Below are positions 52,701-62,477 of a DNA stretch of 64,000 nt, piece after piece. The notes under the pieces were generated by a model, which saw only the letters and a program-made list of their open reading frames with translations, was not told the DNA's origin and made no database searches. Every line of letters begins with the position of its first letter. Position 1 is the stretch's first letter. Location of the stretch: contig CAKSZY010000002.1 of the NCBI GenBank assembly GCA_934526015.1, positions 186,001-250,000 on the forward strand, written 5' to 3'. The translations under genes and the position numbers were made by a program. Source of the DNA: an uncultured Dokdonella sp. (GTDB lineage: Bacteria; Pseudomonadota; Gammaproteobacteria; Xanthomonadales; Rhodanobacteraceae).

Positions 52701-53387
52701 GCAGGCCTTCCAATCGCGCAGCGCCACCGCGAAAGCGCGCTGCGCGCGTTCCAGCCAGCCACCGGCATCGACCGGATCGATCGCCGCGGCATCGAGGGCG
52801 AGCGCCTGCGACTGCACGAGCTCGCGGGCCAGTACATCCGGTTCGCGCCAGCGTTCGACGGCCGTGCGCGCGCCTTCGTCGGCCGCGGCGACGACGTGCA
52901 GTCGCCAGAAGTCGCGCACGAGTTCCTGCACGGCTTCGCCGTTGGCATCGGTGTCGAGTTCGAAGAACGGCAGGCCGCTCTCGAACGCGGTTTCCGCCAG
53001 CAGTTGCCGGCAGAAACCATGGATCGTCGCCACGAAGGCCTCGTCGAAGCCGGTCAGTGCGGCTTCGAGGCGCTCCAGCGCGAGGCGCTGGCGCTCGCTG
53101 TCGTCACGGTGCACGGCAAGCACGGACTCGAGGGCGGCATCGGTGGAAGGCTTGCCGCGCAGGCTGCGCAACGCATCGCCGACGCGCAGGCGCAGGCGCT
53201 GGCGCAGTTCGCGTGTCGCTGCTTCGGTGAAGGTGACCACGGCGATGCCGCGCAGCCCGGCATCGCGCTCGAGCAGCAGGCGCAGGTACAGGAGGGCGAT
53301 GGTGAAGGTCTTGCCGGTACCGGCACTGGCCTCGATCAGGTGCAGGCCACGCAACGGCAGGCGGTCGACCGCGAGCGCGGCGGTCAT
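49776..53387 (-). CDS. recB: Exodeoxyribonuclease V beta subunit
   Basis: 1203 residues (E. coli 1180). 3'-5' helicase and the nuclease of RecBCD, repairing double-strand breaks. The N-terminal Walker A motif is [20 protein letters not shown] (about 18-37); UvrD-type motifs include the [15 protein letters not shown] region near 385 and [15 protein letters not shown] near 745. The C-terminal nuclease motif [20 protein letters not shown] near 1100 keeps the Asp and Asp-Tyr-Lys residues. ATG 53387 overlaps the recC stop by 4 bp; further in-frame sequence upstream lies antisense-like within recC. Confidence 0.97.
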   Translation of the reverse strand: MTAALAVDRLPLRGLHLIEASAGTGKTFTIALLYLRLLLERDAGLRGIAVVTFTEAATRELRQRLRLRVGDALRSLRGKPSTDAALESVLAVHRDDSERQRLALERLEAALTGFDEAFVATIHGFCRQLLAETAFESGLPFFELDTDANGEAVQELVRDFWRLHVVAAADEGARTAVERWREPDVLARELVQSQALALDAAAIDPVDAGGWLERAQRAFAVALRDWKACVKDGRAVRALKELREAAQEKRVSIAKDGHHNADALDRCEAAISAPTPDHAQLRPLHLACLREAIARATRKGWSPGVELLAVAGIVETLLDANDEVVRARHAAFLVDALTWVRSGLAARRERLRHFGFDDLIGVLHERLHGADGAALARTIAQRLPALLVDEFQDTDPQQYAILRSLHGGREDGVMFLIGDPKQAIYRFRGGDVFTFRAAAKDAGAHVHTLVDNWRSDPRLIKAVNAVFAKTADAFLHDFIRFEPAQFPRTKNRDRKAEAGKPLVVWRLPDAVDAKGRTLPWTTDAFAERVLAETALQIRKRLVAAHEAGRRLSVAVLVNTNRQAAAAAETLARWNIACDYLGTDSVYESAEAGELAHVLAALAAPGAAATARMALATELFGESLADLLAAHADPDLWERQLARLAAMRLRWQEAGPFAALAMAIQQAAPRLLGRWDGRRRVTNWLHLAEELQHAAAQRESAEEMQRWLARCRREAAERRGYGAREQVRPADDPGEVQVLTIHRSKGLEFDLVFAPFLARTNWAEPRSEPDKPVAWHGDSGRRIDVGGPDWHAHALLHREEQFAESLRLTYVALTRARHEAYTAWAWVRTGNAKSQTSLVGPLAWLILRDGKMKAPEELADIPPAGVDAALEALAARARGGIRIEPLAATLPPVDAAPTPAAPTPLAAAVFHGAIDRRPETLSYSRLFGGSVHAPVADHDEGERVDAAAVAGSGEDIDSEAIAIPQWPRGAAFGNCVHEILEKIPFSALAAADPPSGLLRIAREHRYDAAETRVIAAMVRATVTSTLPGPSGGFTLAALAPGEVLSELEFLFPLPGARLAALEAILADHPRHARPPGELARRRHEVAGLMTGYIDLVLRHDGRYHVIDYKTNLLGASAADYAPSQLAAAVRARDYDLQYLIYLVALQRFLRVRLGDDYDYDRHVGGALYLFVRGLGSGEDHGIHVDRPPRTLIDALDAWCAGGPP

Positions 53388-56300
53388 GCGGCGATCTCCT
53401 TCGCGGCCGCGTACAACGGTGCATAGACGGCCGCCGCGAGGCGGCTGAACTCGACGCCCGGCACGGGTTCGTCGCCGTCGCGGGTGAACAACGCGGTGAG
53501 CGGAGCCTCGCGCTCGCCGGCGCCGGCATCGTTGCCGATCCACGCTTCGCGCGCGGCGGTATCGGGATGCTTGCGGCCTGCTTTCACCTGTACCCGCGCC
53601 CACGCGCTGGCCGAGCGCGGATACAGCGGAAGCGGCCAGCGCCGACCTTCGACGAAGGCGTTGGCGAGCGCGGCGAGCCACTTGCCCTCCGTTTCGATCG
53701 CGCCGAGTTCGAACGATTCGAGCGCGCGGCCGGAAAAGCCGATCGCCCGCACCGCCACCCCTGTCCGTTCGGCGCCGAGCAGGATCCGCTCGAGCGCGAG
53801 GCGCGCAAGATCGATGCCGCGGATGTGCCCGGTGCGCCGCAGCAGCAGTGCGCGCTTGCTGCCATCGACGAGCAGACGCGGGATGCCCGACAGACGCAGC
53901 CCGGAGCTGCCGATGGCGACCTCGCGCCGGGCCGGCTCGGGCGTGCGCAGCGCGGGCCCGAGCCATCCCGCCGTGGCCGCCTCGATCTGCGCCGCGCAGT
54001 CGGCGATTTCCTCCCACTGCGCCTCGCCGGCCGGGCCGAGCGGAAGCACGCCCTCGCGTTGCAGCCGATGCCGGTCGGGCCGCCGTTCCAGCGCACCGAG
54101 CAGGCGGTCGCCGATGCGGTAGCGCTGCAGCCGGTCGAGCACGAACGGCTCGCTGTCGCCGATCGCCTCGTCCGCCTGCACCCGCATCGGCAGCGTGTGA
54201 CGAAACCAGTCGTCGAGCGGATCGCGCAGCCACGCCAGCAGATCCTCGAGTTCGATGGTCGTGCCGACGTCGTCCGGCGCCAGCATGGCCTCGGCGTCGG
54301 CGGCGAACGGCTTCGGCCGCTGCCAAGGCGCCACCAGCGCTTCCGCCGCCGCGCGCCATGCCGCGTCGTAGCTGCGCACGGCAGCCCCGGCACTGAAGTA
54401 CGCCGGATCGAACGGATGCAGGCGATGATGGAAGCGCAGGGTCGCCGCCACCTCGTTCCACCCATCACCGTGCGCGGCAGCGAGGAAATCGAACAGCTCG
54501 TCGACGAGCGGCGACGGCGGACTCGCGCTGCCGCTGCGGACGTCGCGATCGACGTGGCTGAGGTAGAACACCTCGCGCGCGGCGACCAGCGCTTCGAGGA
54601 ACAGGAAGCGGTCATCCTCGCGCACGCTGCGGTCGCCGGGCCGCGGATGGCGGCGCATGAGGTTGAAGCCGGCGACCGGCTGGCGGCGCGGATAGGCGCC
54701 GGCGTCGAGACCGAGCAGGCAGACCACGCGATGCGGCAGGTTGCGCATCGGCACCATGCCGCAGAAGGTGATGCCGAATCGTCCACCGCGGCGCGCCGAG
54801 GGATCGGCCAGCGCGCCTTCGAGCGCCGCACGCACGACTTCGAACGGCAGGCGCTCCCCTTCCAGCCAGGCATCGGCCTGGGCGCCGAACGTGCGGATCG
54901 CCGCCTGCAGCGAACGCACGGCGGCCAGTTCGGCGGCATCGTCCGGCTCGCTGTCGAACAGCAGTTCGAGTCGTGCCGTCAGCCAATCCCTCCAGCTTGC
55001 GGCGGTGCGCGGCACCGCATAGCCGGCGCGCGTCTGCGCCAGCGCATCGACGAAGCGCGCGAGTTCGCCGAGCGCGCGCGCATCGGCGCCTTCGACGTTG
55101 GCCACCGGCGCGACATCGGCGACGAGGCCGGATTCATCACCGAGCGCATGGCCGAGGAGGAGACGATCGAAGCCGAAGCGCCAGCTGTTCGCGTCGACCT
55201 GCGCAGCCCCGACCGCTGCGCGGAACGGCGCATCGAGTCCCCAGCGGATGGCGGCCTGGTCGAGCCAGCTGGCGATCCAGGCGTGACCGGTGCCGTCGAT
55301 GCCGAAGCGTCGCGCGATCGCCGGCTCGGCGAGCAGGCCGAGCACGTCGCCGGTGGTGAAACGGCTGTCGCCGAGCGCAAGCACGCGCAGGAACGCGTCG
55401 ATCAGCGGATGCACGCTGCGCAGCGGCACGTCGCTGATGCGATAGGGAATGGCCAGCGTTTCGTCGGCACCGCCGAACACCGCATCGATGTACGGCACGC
55501 AGGCATCGATCTGCGGCGACATGACGAGGATATCGTGCGGCTGCAGGTCCGGGCGCTGCTCGAACATCGCCAGCAGGCGGTCGCGCAGCACTTCCACCTC
55601 GCGGCGCCGGTCGGGACAGCCGTGCAGTTCGATCGAGGGCATCCGCTCGCGCGGCGGCGGCGCGTGCTCCGGATCGAGCAGCAGCAGGCCCTTCTGCAAC
55701 CAGCCGAGCAGACTCGACGAATCCGGCACGACGAAGCCGTCGTCGTCATGCACGACCACGTCGGGCTCGTGGATCGCCTTCAGGTACTCGCGCCCGAGCC
55801 TGCCCCACGAGGCCAGCAGCGGGTGGCCGGCTTCGGCGTGCCCGCTGCGCCCGGAACGCTGGTGCGCCTTCCACAGACCTTTCAGTCGCGCCTGCTCGCG
55901 CAGCGAGACGATGTCGCCCCAGTAGTCGAGACAGGGATTCGGCTGGTAGAAGCGCATCGGCAGCCGTCCCGCCAGGGCGAGGTAGAACTCGAGCAGCAGC
56001 GGCGACAGGAAGGACGCACCGAACACGGCGACGCGGCGCGGCACGCCGGCCGGCAGCGGCGCCGGATCGCGCAGGCGTTCGAGCGCGCGCGCCATCAGGC
56101 TGGCGCGGTCCTGCTCGGTCGTGCCGGCGACGAGGTGACGCCACAGCTCGGCCTGCCAGTCCTCGTCGGGGTCGGACACGGCACGACCACCCTGCGCCCA
56201 GGCACGCACCCAGTGCGGGCGGTTGACCATGTATTCGTCGAAGGTGCGCGCGAGCTGGCCGGCAAGCTCGTACTGCTTGCGCGCATCGCTGCCGTCACCG

Positions 56301-56650
56301 AGATAGCGCCGAACCGGCGCAAAGCGCGGGTCGCCGATCCACTTCGGCAATGCCGCGTGGATGCGCCAGGTCAGCGCCTCGCGCGAGAACGCGGAATCCG
56401 CCGGCAGGTCGCCGAGGCTTGCCCGCAGGACTTCCCAGGCGAACGACGACGGCAACGGAAAGTCGATGTTGGCGGCGATGCCGAGGCGACCGGCGATGCG
56501 CTCCTGCAGCCATCGCCCGAGCGCGGGGTGCCCCACCACGATGACCTGGCGGCACAGCGGATCGGCGTCGAGCTGCTGCAACTCCTCGTCGACGAGCCGA
56601 TCGGCGAGGACTTCGAGCCGGTTGCCGTGGAGGAAGGTGGCGACTTCCAT
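53384..56650 (-). CDS. recC: Exodeoxyribonuclease V gamma subunit
   Basis: 1088 residues (E. coli 1122). Inactive helicase-like subunit that recognises Chi in RecBCD. The N-terminus MEVATFLHGNRLEVLADRLV lines up with the E. coli start (YHSNRLDVLE); GHPALGRWLQERIA and NIDFPLPSSFAWEVL follow. The dead-nuclease C-terminal region is present. ATG 56650 is chosen by family alignment; ATG 56698 is a possible earlier start and neither has a strong ribosome binding site. First gene of the recCBD operon. Confidence 0.95.
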   Translation of the reverse strand: MEVATFLHGNRLEVLADRLVDEELQQLDADPLCRQVIVVGHPALGRWLQERIAGRLGIAANIDFPLPSSFAWEVLRASLGDLPADSAFSREALTWRIHAALPKWIGDPRFAPVRRYLGDGSDARKQYELAGQLARTFDEYMVNRPHWVRAWAQGGRAVSDPDEDWQAELWRHLVAGTTEQDRASLMARALERLRDPAPLPAGVPRRVAVFGASFLSPLLLEFYLALAGRLPMRFYQPNPCLDYWGDIVSLREQARLKGLWKAHQRSGRSGHAEAGHPLLASWGRLGREYLKAIHEPDVVVHDDDGFVVPDSSSLLGWLQKGLLLLDPEHAPPPRERMPSIELHGCPDRRREVEVLRDRLLAMFEQRPDLQPHDILVMSPQIDACVPYIDAVFGGADETLAIPYRISDVPLRSVHPLIDAFLRVLALGDSRFTTGDVLGLLAEPAIARRFGIDGTGHAWIASWLDQAAIRWGLDAPFRAAVGAAQVDANSWRFGFDRLLLGHALGDESGLVADVAPVANVEGADARALGELARFVDALAQTRAGYAVPRTAASWRDWLTARLELLFDSEPDDAAELAAVRSLQAAIRTFGAQADAWLEGERLPFEVVRAALEGALADPSARRGGRFGITFCGMVPMRNLPHRVVCLLGLDAGAYPRRQPVAGFNLMRRHPRPGDRSVREDDRFLFLEALVAAREVFYLSHVDRDVRSGSASPPSPLVDELFDFLAAAHGDGWNEVAATLRFHHRLHPFDPAYFSAGAAVRSYDAAWRAAAEALVAPWQRPKPFAADAEAMLAPDDVGTTIELEDLLAWLRDPLDDWFRHTLPMRVQADEAIGDSEPFVLDRLQRYRIGDRLLGALERRPDRHRLQREGVLPLGPAGEAQWEEIADCAAQIEAATAGWLGPALRTPEPARREVAIGSSGLRLSGIPRLLVDGSKRALLLRRTGHIRGIDLARLALERILLGAERTGVAVRAIGFSGRALESFELGAIETEGKWLAALANAFVEGRRWPLPLYPRSASAWARVQVKAGRKHPDTAAREAWIGNDAGAGEREAPLTALFTRDGDEPVPGVEFSRLAAAVYAPLYAAAKEIAA

Positions 56651-56795
56651 GTGCTTCGCGCGAATGCCTGCTGAACGGAGGAGCCGCGAGTCTGCCATGG
56701 CCGGCGTCCGCGTGCCGATGATGGCTAGAATGAGGTTTCGTTCCACCCTGCATCGCCCACGCCGCTGGACATGGCGATGCGCCTGCGATCCGCCG

Positions 56796-58175
56796 ATGCC
56801 GCCCCTGCCCTTCCTCCGCTGCTGTGTCGCCGTGACCCTGTGCCTGCTCGCCAGCCGCGTGCAGGCGCAGGCGCACGAACTCGAGCCGGTCCTCGATGCG
56901 ACTTCGTTCGCCCCGCCGGCGTTGCTGTCGGGGCCGGGCTTCCGGGTCGATCCGCATGTCGAGATCCGCGGCTACATGGCGCGCTTCACCCTCGACACGC
57001 CGGTCGGCGTCATCCACGCCGACAGCGTCGAGATCCTCTCCGATCGCGTCGCCGAACTGCCGGCGCTGGAAGCCCTCGACGCGGTGACGCATTCGGCGGC
57101 GTTCGCCCGCGCGGCGACCGACAGCGCCGGATCGACCGCAAGCGACCTCGGCCAGGTGCTGTTTCATCCGCTCGACACGCTGACCGGTCTTCCGGCCGGC
57201 GTCGCGCGCTACCTCGGCCGCCGGCTTGCCCGGTTCGGCGACCAGGCCCGACGGCTCTCCGACCGCGCCGCCATCCGCCTCGGCACCGATGGCACGAAGT
57301 ATCCGCGCGGCGACGGCCCGATGAGCGATGCCGCCGACGTCGCGCGCGAGGAGGCGGCAACGGCCGGCAGCTCGCGGAAGAAGCGCTGGCACCAGCGTGC
57401 TGCCGACGAACTCGAGCGCGAGCTCAAGCGCCAGGCGGAGTTCGGCAAGGTGCGCCGCAATCTGGCCCGGCAGCTCGGCATCGATCCCTACACGCGCAAT
57501 CCCTACATCCGCGAGCGCCTCGATCGTCTCGCCTGGGCCGGCGCGGGCGGACGCCTTGCCGCGAACACGGCGATCGCTTCGATCGGCGGCAGCGGCGCCG
57601 TCGTCCTCGGCCACGGCAGGCGTCTCAACGAGATCGTCTGGACCCTCGATGCCGACAACCTGCGCGAACGCAACCACGGGCGCCTGCGCCGCCATTGCAG
57701 CGATGAACTGCTGATGCGCCAGTTCCTGCGTCGCGGCGTGTTCACGCCGAGCCTGCAGACCGCCCTCGTCGACGCCCTCGATGCGCTGCAACCCGCCGCC
57801 GGCGGCAACGCCCTGCTCGAACTGGCGATGACCGCGAACAGCGAGTTCGAGGCGCGCTTCGTCGTCAACGCGCTGGAGATGCTCGCGCAGGCCCTCGGCA
57901 AGCGTGCGCGCGGCGGACGTCTGCTGGCGGTCGGTGCCGGGCTCGCCTACGACAGCGTCGATGGCGAGCGCGTGCTGCCATTGCCGGTCGACTACCTCGC
58001 CTGGACCGGCGAAGTCGAGGAATTCCTCGACCGCGCGGAGTTCCGCCATGCCGACAAGCGCGTGCTGATCGGCGGCGACGCGAGCCTGCGCAGCCAGCGC
58101 GAGCTCACCCGTCGCGGCTGGAGCATCGTCGTGCGCACCGAAGCCGCCGACGGCGCGCGGATCGCGGCGAACTGA
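56796..58175 (+). CDS. Exported protein of unknown function
   Basis: 459 residues. A signal peptide (LPFLRCCVAVTLCLLASRVQ, then AQA) is visible. The mature protein has an Arg-rich, helical middle (about 180-260: KKRWHQRAADELERELKRQAE) and a folded C-terminal half with a glycine-rich hydrophobic patch near 265 (IASIGGSGAVVLGHGRR). I recognise no domain. It diverges from recC, with 145 bp between starts, and converges on sucD. The ATG at 56796 is chosen because the signal peptide follows; the ribosome binding site is not clear. Confidence 0.75.
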   Translation: MPPLPFLRCCVAVTLCLLASRVQAQAHELEPVLDATSFAPPALLSGPGFRVDPHVEIRGYMARFTLDTPVGVIHADSVEILSDRVAELPALEALDAVTHSAAFARAATDSAGSTASDLGQVLFHPLDTLTGLPAGVARYLGRRLARFGDQARRLSDRAAIRLGTDGTKYPRGDGPMSDAADVAREEAATAGSSRKKRWHQRAADELERELKRQAEFGKVRRNLARQLGIDPYTRNPYIRERLDRLAWAGAGGRLAANTAIASIGGSGAVVLGHGRRLNEIVWTLDADNLRERNHGRLRRHCSDELLMRQFLRRGVFTPSLQTALVDALDALQPAAGGNALLELAMTANSEFEARFVVNALEMLAQALGKRARGGRLLAVGAGLAYDSVDGERVLPLPVDYLAWTGEVEEFLDRAEFRHADKRVLIGGDASLRSQRELTRRGWSIVVRTEAADGARIAAN

Positions 58176-58242
58176 AAGCGCAACAACGCCGACAGCGCGC
58201 CGCCCGCGTCCGCGCCACGTTCCCGCGACCCGGCGGGCGCAA

Positions 58243-58273
58243 CGAAAAAGGCCGCGGATCGCTCCGCGGCCTT
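58243..58273 (-). terminator. Rho-independent terminator of sucCD
   Basis: On the minus strand an 11-bp perfect stem, AAGGCCGCGGA with TCCGCGGCCTT, encloses a GCGA tetraloop and runs into TTTTTCG. It lies about 30 bp after the sucD stop. The stem is identical to the tsf terminator at 15368. Confidence 0.9.
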
Positions 58274-58302
58274 CGCCGCTTGTGCAGACGCGGCGCTGAC
58301 GC

Positions 58303-59175
58303 CTACTTCAGCTTCGTCGCCAGCACCTTGCCGAGGTCGGCCGGCGACTTGACCGTGGTCACGCCGGCCTTCTCCAGTGCCTCGAACTTCGCCGCCGCCG
58401 TGCCCTTGCCGCCGGAAATGATCGCGCCGGCATGACCCATGCGCTTGCCGGCCGGAGCGGAGGCACCGGCGATGAAGGCAACCACCGGCTTGGTCACGTG
58501 TTCGGCGATGTATTCGGCGGCTTCCTCCTCGGCGCTGCCGCCGATCTCGCCGACCATGATGATGCCCTCGGTCTGCGGATCGTCCTGGAACAGCTTCAGG
58601 CAGTCGACGAAGTTGAGGCCGTTGATCGGATCGCCGCCGATGCCGATGCAGGTGGACTGGCCGAGGCCGACGCTGGTGGTCTGGAACACCGCCTCGTAGG
58701 TCAGCGTGCCGGAGCGCGACACGATGCCGACCTTGCCGGGCTTGTGGATGTGGCCCGGCATGATGCCGATCTTGCATTCGCCGGGAGTGATGACGCCGGG
58801 ACAGTTCGGGCCGACCAGCACGGTGTCCGGATGCGCCTTCAGCACGTTCTTCACGCGCAGCATGTCGAGCACCGGAATGCCCTCGGTGATGGCGACGATG
58901 ACCTTGATGCCGGCATCGATCGCCTCGAGGATCGCGTCGGCGGCGAACGGCGGCGGCACGAAGATCATCGACGCATCGGCGCCGGTCTCGACGACCGCAT
59001 CGGCGACGGTGTCGAACACCGGCAGCTCGATGTGGGTGGTGCCGCCCTTGCCGGGGGTCACGCCGCCGACCAGGCGGGTGCCGTAGTCGAGCGCCTGGGT
59101 CGAATGGAAGGTGCCCTGCTGGCCGGTGAAGCCCTGGGTGATGACCTTGGTGTTGCTGTTGATGAGGACGCTCAT
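58303..59175 (-). CDS. sucD: Succinyl-CoA synthetase alpha subunit
   Basis: 290 residues (E. coli 289). Converts succinyl-CoA to succinate with nucleotide triphosphate formation in the TCA cycle. The CoA-binding N-terminus is [19 protein letters not shown]; the phosphorylated His is in [14 protein letters not shown] near 245; [14 protein letters not shown] is conserved near 195. GGAACCCCC lies before the ATG, 14 bp after sucC. It also supplies or drains succinyl-CoA, the DapD co-substrate elsewhere in the window. Confidence 0.97.
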   Translation of the reverse strand: MSVLINSNTKVITQGFTGQQGTFHSTQALDYGTRLVGGVTPGKGGTTHIELPVFDTVADAVVETGADASMIFVPPPFAADAILEAIDAGIKVIVAITEGIPVLDMLRVKNVLKAHPDTVLVGPNCPGVITPGECKIGIMPGHIHKPGKVGIVSRSGTLTYEAVFQTTSVGLGQSTCIGIGGDPINGLNFVDCLKLFQDDPQTEGIIMVGEIGGSAEEEAAEYIAEHVTKPVVAFIAGASAPAGKRMGHAGAIISGGKGTAAAKFEALEKAGVTTVKSPADLGKVLATKLK

Positions 59176-59189
59176 GGGGGTTCCTTCGC

Positions 59190-60356
59190 TCAGGCGGCTT
59201 TGACGGCGGCAACCGCCTTCTGCGCGGCGTCGTTGAGATCGACGGCCGGGGTGATCTTGAGGCCGGAATTGACCAGCAGCTCGCGACCCTTCTCGACGTT
59301 GGTGCCCTCGAGGCGGGCGATGACCGGGATGGTCAGGCCGACTTCCTTCACCGCCGCGATGATGCCCTCGGCGATGAGGTCGCAGCGGACGATGCCGCCG
59401 AAGATGTTGACGAGGATCGCCTCGACCTTGTCCGAGGACAGGATCAGCTTGAACGCCTCGGTCACGCGTTCCTTGGTCGCGCCGCCGCCGACGTCGAGGA
59501 AGTTGGCCGGCTCGGCGCCGTTGAGCTTGATGACGTCCATCGTCGCCATGGCGAGACCGGCGCCATTGACCATGCAACCGATGTTGCCGCCCATCGTCAC
59601 GTAGTTGAGGTTGTGCTGCACGGCGGCCGCTTCGGCGGGATCCTCCTGCGACTCGTCGCGCATCGCGGCCAGGCGCGGATGGCGGAACTCGGCGTTGTCG
59701 TCGGAATTGATCTTGCCGTCCAGCGCCATGAGGTCGCCGCCGGCCACCACCGCGAGCGGATTGAGCTCGACGAGGGCGAGGTCCTTGTCGTTGAACAGCT
59801 TGAAGAGGCCGAGCATGATCTTCGTCAGCTGCCCGGCCTGGCGCGCATTGAGGCCCATGTCGAAGGCCAGGCGGCGCGCGTGGTAGGGCTGCACGCCCTC
59901 GACGAAATCCACCTCGAGCGTGTGGATCTTCTCCGGCGTGTCGCGGGCGACCTGCTCGATGTCGACGCCGCCGGCCGCCGAGGCGATGAAGGACACCGTG
60001 CGGCTGCCGCGATCGACCAGCACCGACATGTAGAGCTCGCTGACGATGTCGGTGGCTTCGGTGACGAGGACGAGGTTGACCGGCAGCGCACGCCCGGCCG
60101 ACTGGTAGGTCTCCATCTTCGTGCCGAGCATGCCGGCCGCGGCCGTGCGCACGTCGTCGGTGGTCTTGCAGAACTTGACGCCGCCGGCCTTGCCGCGCCC
60201 GCCGGCATGGATCTGCGCCTTGACCATCCAGGGGCCCTTGCCGAGCGACTGGGCGACGGCGACGGCCTCATCGGCGCTGCTGGCGACCTTGCCCGCGGGG
60301 ACCGGCAGGCCGTACTCGGCGAACAGTTCCTTCGCCTGATATTCGTGGAAGTTCAT
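59190..60356 (-). CDS. sucC: Succinyl-CoA synthetase beta subunit
   Basis: 388 residues, identical in length to E. coli SucC. ATP-grasp nucleotide-binding subunit. The start is [40 protein letters not shown] near 45 is the nucleotide loop; [19 protein letters not shown] near 200 holds metal ligands; [17 protein letters not shown] near 320 contacts the alpha subunit. Upstream in-frame codons are unconserved. A sigma-70-like promoter is visible about 105 bp upstream. Confidence 0.97.
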   Translation of the reverse strand: MNFHEYQAKELFAEYGLPVPAGKVASSADEAVAVAQSLGKGPWMVKAQIHAGGRGKAGGVKFCKTTDDVRTAAAGMLGTKMETYQSAGRALPVNLVLVTEATDIVSELYMSVLVDRGSRTVSFIASAAGGVDIEQVARDTPEKIHTLEVDFVEGVQPYHARRLAFDMGLNARQAGQLTKIMLGLFKLFNDKDLALVELNPLAVVAGGDLMALDGKINSDDNAEFRHPRLAAMRDESQEDPAEAAAVQHNLNYVTMGGNIGCMVNGAGLAMATMDVIKLNGAEPANFLDVGGGATKERVTEAFKLILSSDKVEAILVNIFGGIVRCDLIAEGIIAAVKEVGLTIPVIARLEGTNVEKGRELLVNSGLKITPAVDLNDAAQKAVAAVKAA

Positions 60357-60460
60357 GCATGCACCTTGCTGGGTTGCGCACACCGCCGGCACCGGAATGG
60401 TGCTGGCGGGACCGGGCGGAGACACCGATGGAGGATCGGTCCGCGGAAAAGCCGGCACGC

Positions 60461-60489
60461 ATTTTCGGCAATCCGTGCTGCGATTGCAA
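60461..60489 (-). promoter_or_regulatory. Candidate sigma-70 promoter of sucCD
   Basis: On the minus strand TTGCAA (60484-60489), a 17-bp spacer and GAAAAT (60461-60466) make a fair sigma-70 pair about 105 bp before sucC. This AT-richer patch stands out from the surrounding G/C-rich sequence. It lies in the 313-bp gap between sucC and the M64 peptidase gene. Confidence 0.45.
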
Positions 60490-60628
60490 AATGGCCGGTT
60501 GTCGCGCCGCCGGCGCGGCAAGCCGGATCGCCCCGTCGCGCCGCCGAAGTGGCCGGGAAAACCGCGGCCGCCGGCTGCCGCGCCGCACCACGCGTCCGCG
60601 GCCGCGCCGGCCGATCGCCGACGTCAGC

Positions 60629-60654
60629 GGGCGGATACGCGCCGGTACCCGCCC
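60629..60654. other. Hairpin downstream of the M64 peptidase gene
   Basis: A 10-bp stem with one G-T wobble (GGGCGGATAC with GTACCCGCCC) and a 6-nt loop lies 16 bp after the peptidase stop on its downstream side. No U-tract follows, so it is at best an mRNA-end stabiliser. The rest of 60490-60669 is G/C-rich and shows no gene or recognisable site. Confidence 0.35.
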
Positions 60655-60669
60655 TGCGCCGGACAGCGC

Positions 60670-62364
60670 CTATTCGAAGCCGTGCTGGAACAGCCGGTCG
60701 GCGTCGATCTGGATCGTCCAGCTGCGCGTGTGGGTGGTCAGGCCGTCGGCCATCTGCGCGTGGACGAACGCGGTCGTGTCGGTCGCGCGCAGTTCCAGCG
60801 TGCGCACGGCCGGCGTCGCCGCCGCCTGGGTGAAGAGGTGGGATTCGCCGGTCGCCCCGGGAATCGGCGTGCCGTCGAGGTACCACTGCAGGGCGATGGT
60901 GCCGATCACCGGGCGCAGGATCGTGGCGGTGAACGTGCGCGGCGTGCCGGTGGCAACGACCACCGGCGTCGCCGGCGACGGCGACTCGCTGCCGGGCTCG
61001 ATCAGGTCGATGCCGCCGGCCGGCGTGCCGAAGCCGCCGCGGTAGAGGTACTTCACGTATTCCTGCCGGCACACGCTGCAGAAGCTGGAGCCGAGGCTGC
61101 GCATCAGGCAACTGTTGTTGGTCGGCCGGTACATGCCGCTGGTGAGGTAGCGCGCACCTTCGAACAGTCCGGTACCGGGCGTGCCGGCCGGAGTCGGGAT
61201 GGCGATGCCCGGCGTGAACCAGCTGCGCCACTTGATCAGCGCCGGATCGGTCTGGTTGGTGACATTGGCTTCGCAGTTCGGCGAGGCGCCGAGGTCGCTG
61301 CAGGCCGGGAAACCGGGATACGCGGTCGTGTATTCATCCGCGAGCCTGTGGAAGCTGTGGCCGTACTCGTGGATGACGATCAGCGCGGCCTGCGCGTTCG
61401 CCGAGGTCACCGCATAGCTGCCGCCGGCGCCGCCGTAGAGCGGATCGTTGACGGTGACGAGGATCTTGTCCCAGTCCGGGTACGCCCCGGCCGCGGTGAA
61501 CACCTTGGAGGCGTTCACCGTCAGCAGGCGGTGGATCTGGTTCGTGCAGTAGCGGCCGTCGAGCGCGGTGACGACGAAAGTGCCGGCGGCACCGTCGTTC
61601 TGGGCGGCGGCATCCGCACAGCAGGCGGTCGTGGTGCAGCCGGCCTGGTAGGGCGGATGGTCGGCTCCCGACTGCGTCGAGGCGATGAAGCCGCTGCGCC
61701 AGTTGACGAAATTGGCGTACTCCTTGTACGGACTGACGGCGAAAATGGCGGTTTCCAGCGCATTGACATGGCTGTTGAACGTCGCTTCCTGGGCTGCCGT
61801 GTAACCGTCGCCGAGGACCAGCAGGTCGACCCGGTTGGCCGGATCGCCGCCGGCTCCGGCCGGCTCGTTGCCCGCCTCGATCCGCGCCTGCGCGCTGCCG
61901 GCCATGGGCAGGCGATCGGCCGCTGCGGCCAGTGCCGTCAGGTCGAAGCGCTGCGTCCCTGCCGCCGTCTCGAATTCGACGGCCTCTGCCTCGGCGAGCG
62001 GCACGCGCAGCACGAAGGCCGGATCGGGATCGGCGGCAAAGCGGCCTTCGATCTCGCCGTGGCCATGCTCGAGGTCACGGGCGAACTCGGCCCGCAGCAC
62101 GCGCGAGACCTCGACCTCGCGCCGCTCGCTGCGGCCGCCGTCCTTGACCGCACGCCAGCCGAGGCGGCCATCGAGATGACCCGGCAGCGACGGTGCGACC
62201 GCGGCGGCGGTGTCGGCGGCAAGCTCGACCGTGGCATGGAAACGCGCCTCGATGCGACCCTGCGCGTCGAAGCCGAACACGACATAGTGGGCCGGCACCG
62301 CCCATGCCGGCAGTGCCGCCATCGCCGTCAACAGGACGATCGCACGCAACTTCGAATGCCTCAT
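60670..62364 (-). CDS. Secreted M64-family (IgA-peptidase-like) zinc metallopeptidase with C-terminal FQHGFE tag
   Basis: 564 residues. Signal peptide (MRHSKLRAIVLLTAMAALPA, then WA), an N-terminal domain to about 165 and the peptidase domain from NRVDLLVLGDGYTAAQ (about 175). The metzincin-like zinc motif HEYGHSFHRLADEY is near residue 333, and NNSCLMRSL near 425 is the Met-turn region. A C-terminal Ig-like segment (about 470-550) ends in DRLFQHGFE. M64 members cut proteins outside the cell; substrates here are unknown. GGAGGGGTGGAG before ATG 62364 is a strong ribosome binding site. It diverges from the pilS-like gene. Confidence 0.92.
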   Translation of the reverse strand: MRHSKLRAIVLLTAMAALPAWAVPAHYVVFGFDAQGRIEARFHATVELAADTAAAVAPSLPGHLDGRLGWRAVKDGGRSERREVEVSRVLRAEFARDLEHGHGEIEGRFAADPDPAFVLRVPLAEAEAVEFETAAGTQRFDLTALAAAADRLPMAGSAQARIEAGNEPAGAGGDPANRVDLLVLGDGYTAAQEATFNSHVNALETAIFAVSPYKEYANFVNWRSGFIASTQSGADHPPYQAGCTTTACCADAAAQNDGAAGTFVVTALDGRYCTNQIHRLLTVNASKVFTAAGAYPDWDKILVTVNDPLYGGAGGSYAVTSANAQAALIVIHEYGHSFHRLADEYTTAYPGFPACSDLGASPNCEANVTNQTDPALIKWRSWFTPGIAIPTPAGTPGTGLFEGARYLTSGMYRPTNNSCLMRSLGSSFCSVCRQEYVKYLYRGGFGTPAGGIDLIEPGSESPSPATPVVVATGTPRTFTATILRPVIGTIALQWYLDGTPIPGATGESHLFTQAAATPAVRTLELRATDTTAFVHAQMADGLTTHTRSWTIQIDADRLFQHGFE

Positions 62365-62477
62365 CTCCACCCCTCCCTTCAGCTGCAGGAAGCATAGCGG
62401 AGCCGGGCTTGCCGCGACGAACACCTATGGCGGCACGAGTCCGCCGGCCTATACTGGGTCACCGCGGAGGAATGCTC

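Noticed and set aside
49842-56674. Two long plus-strand frames opposite recB and recC
   Set aside because: The minus strand encodes intact RecB and RecC with helicase and nuclease motifs; the plus-strand products look like mirror frames.
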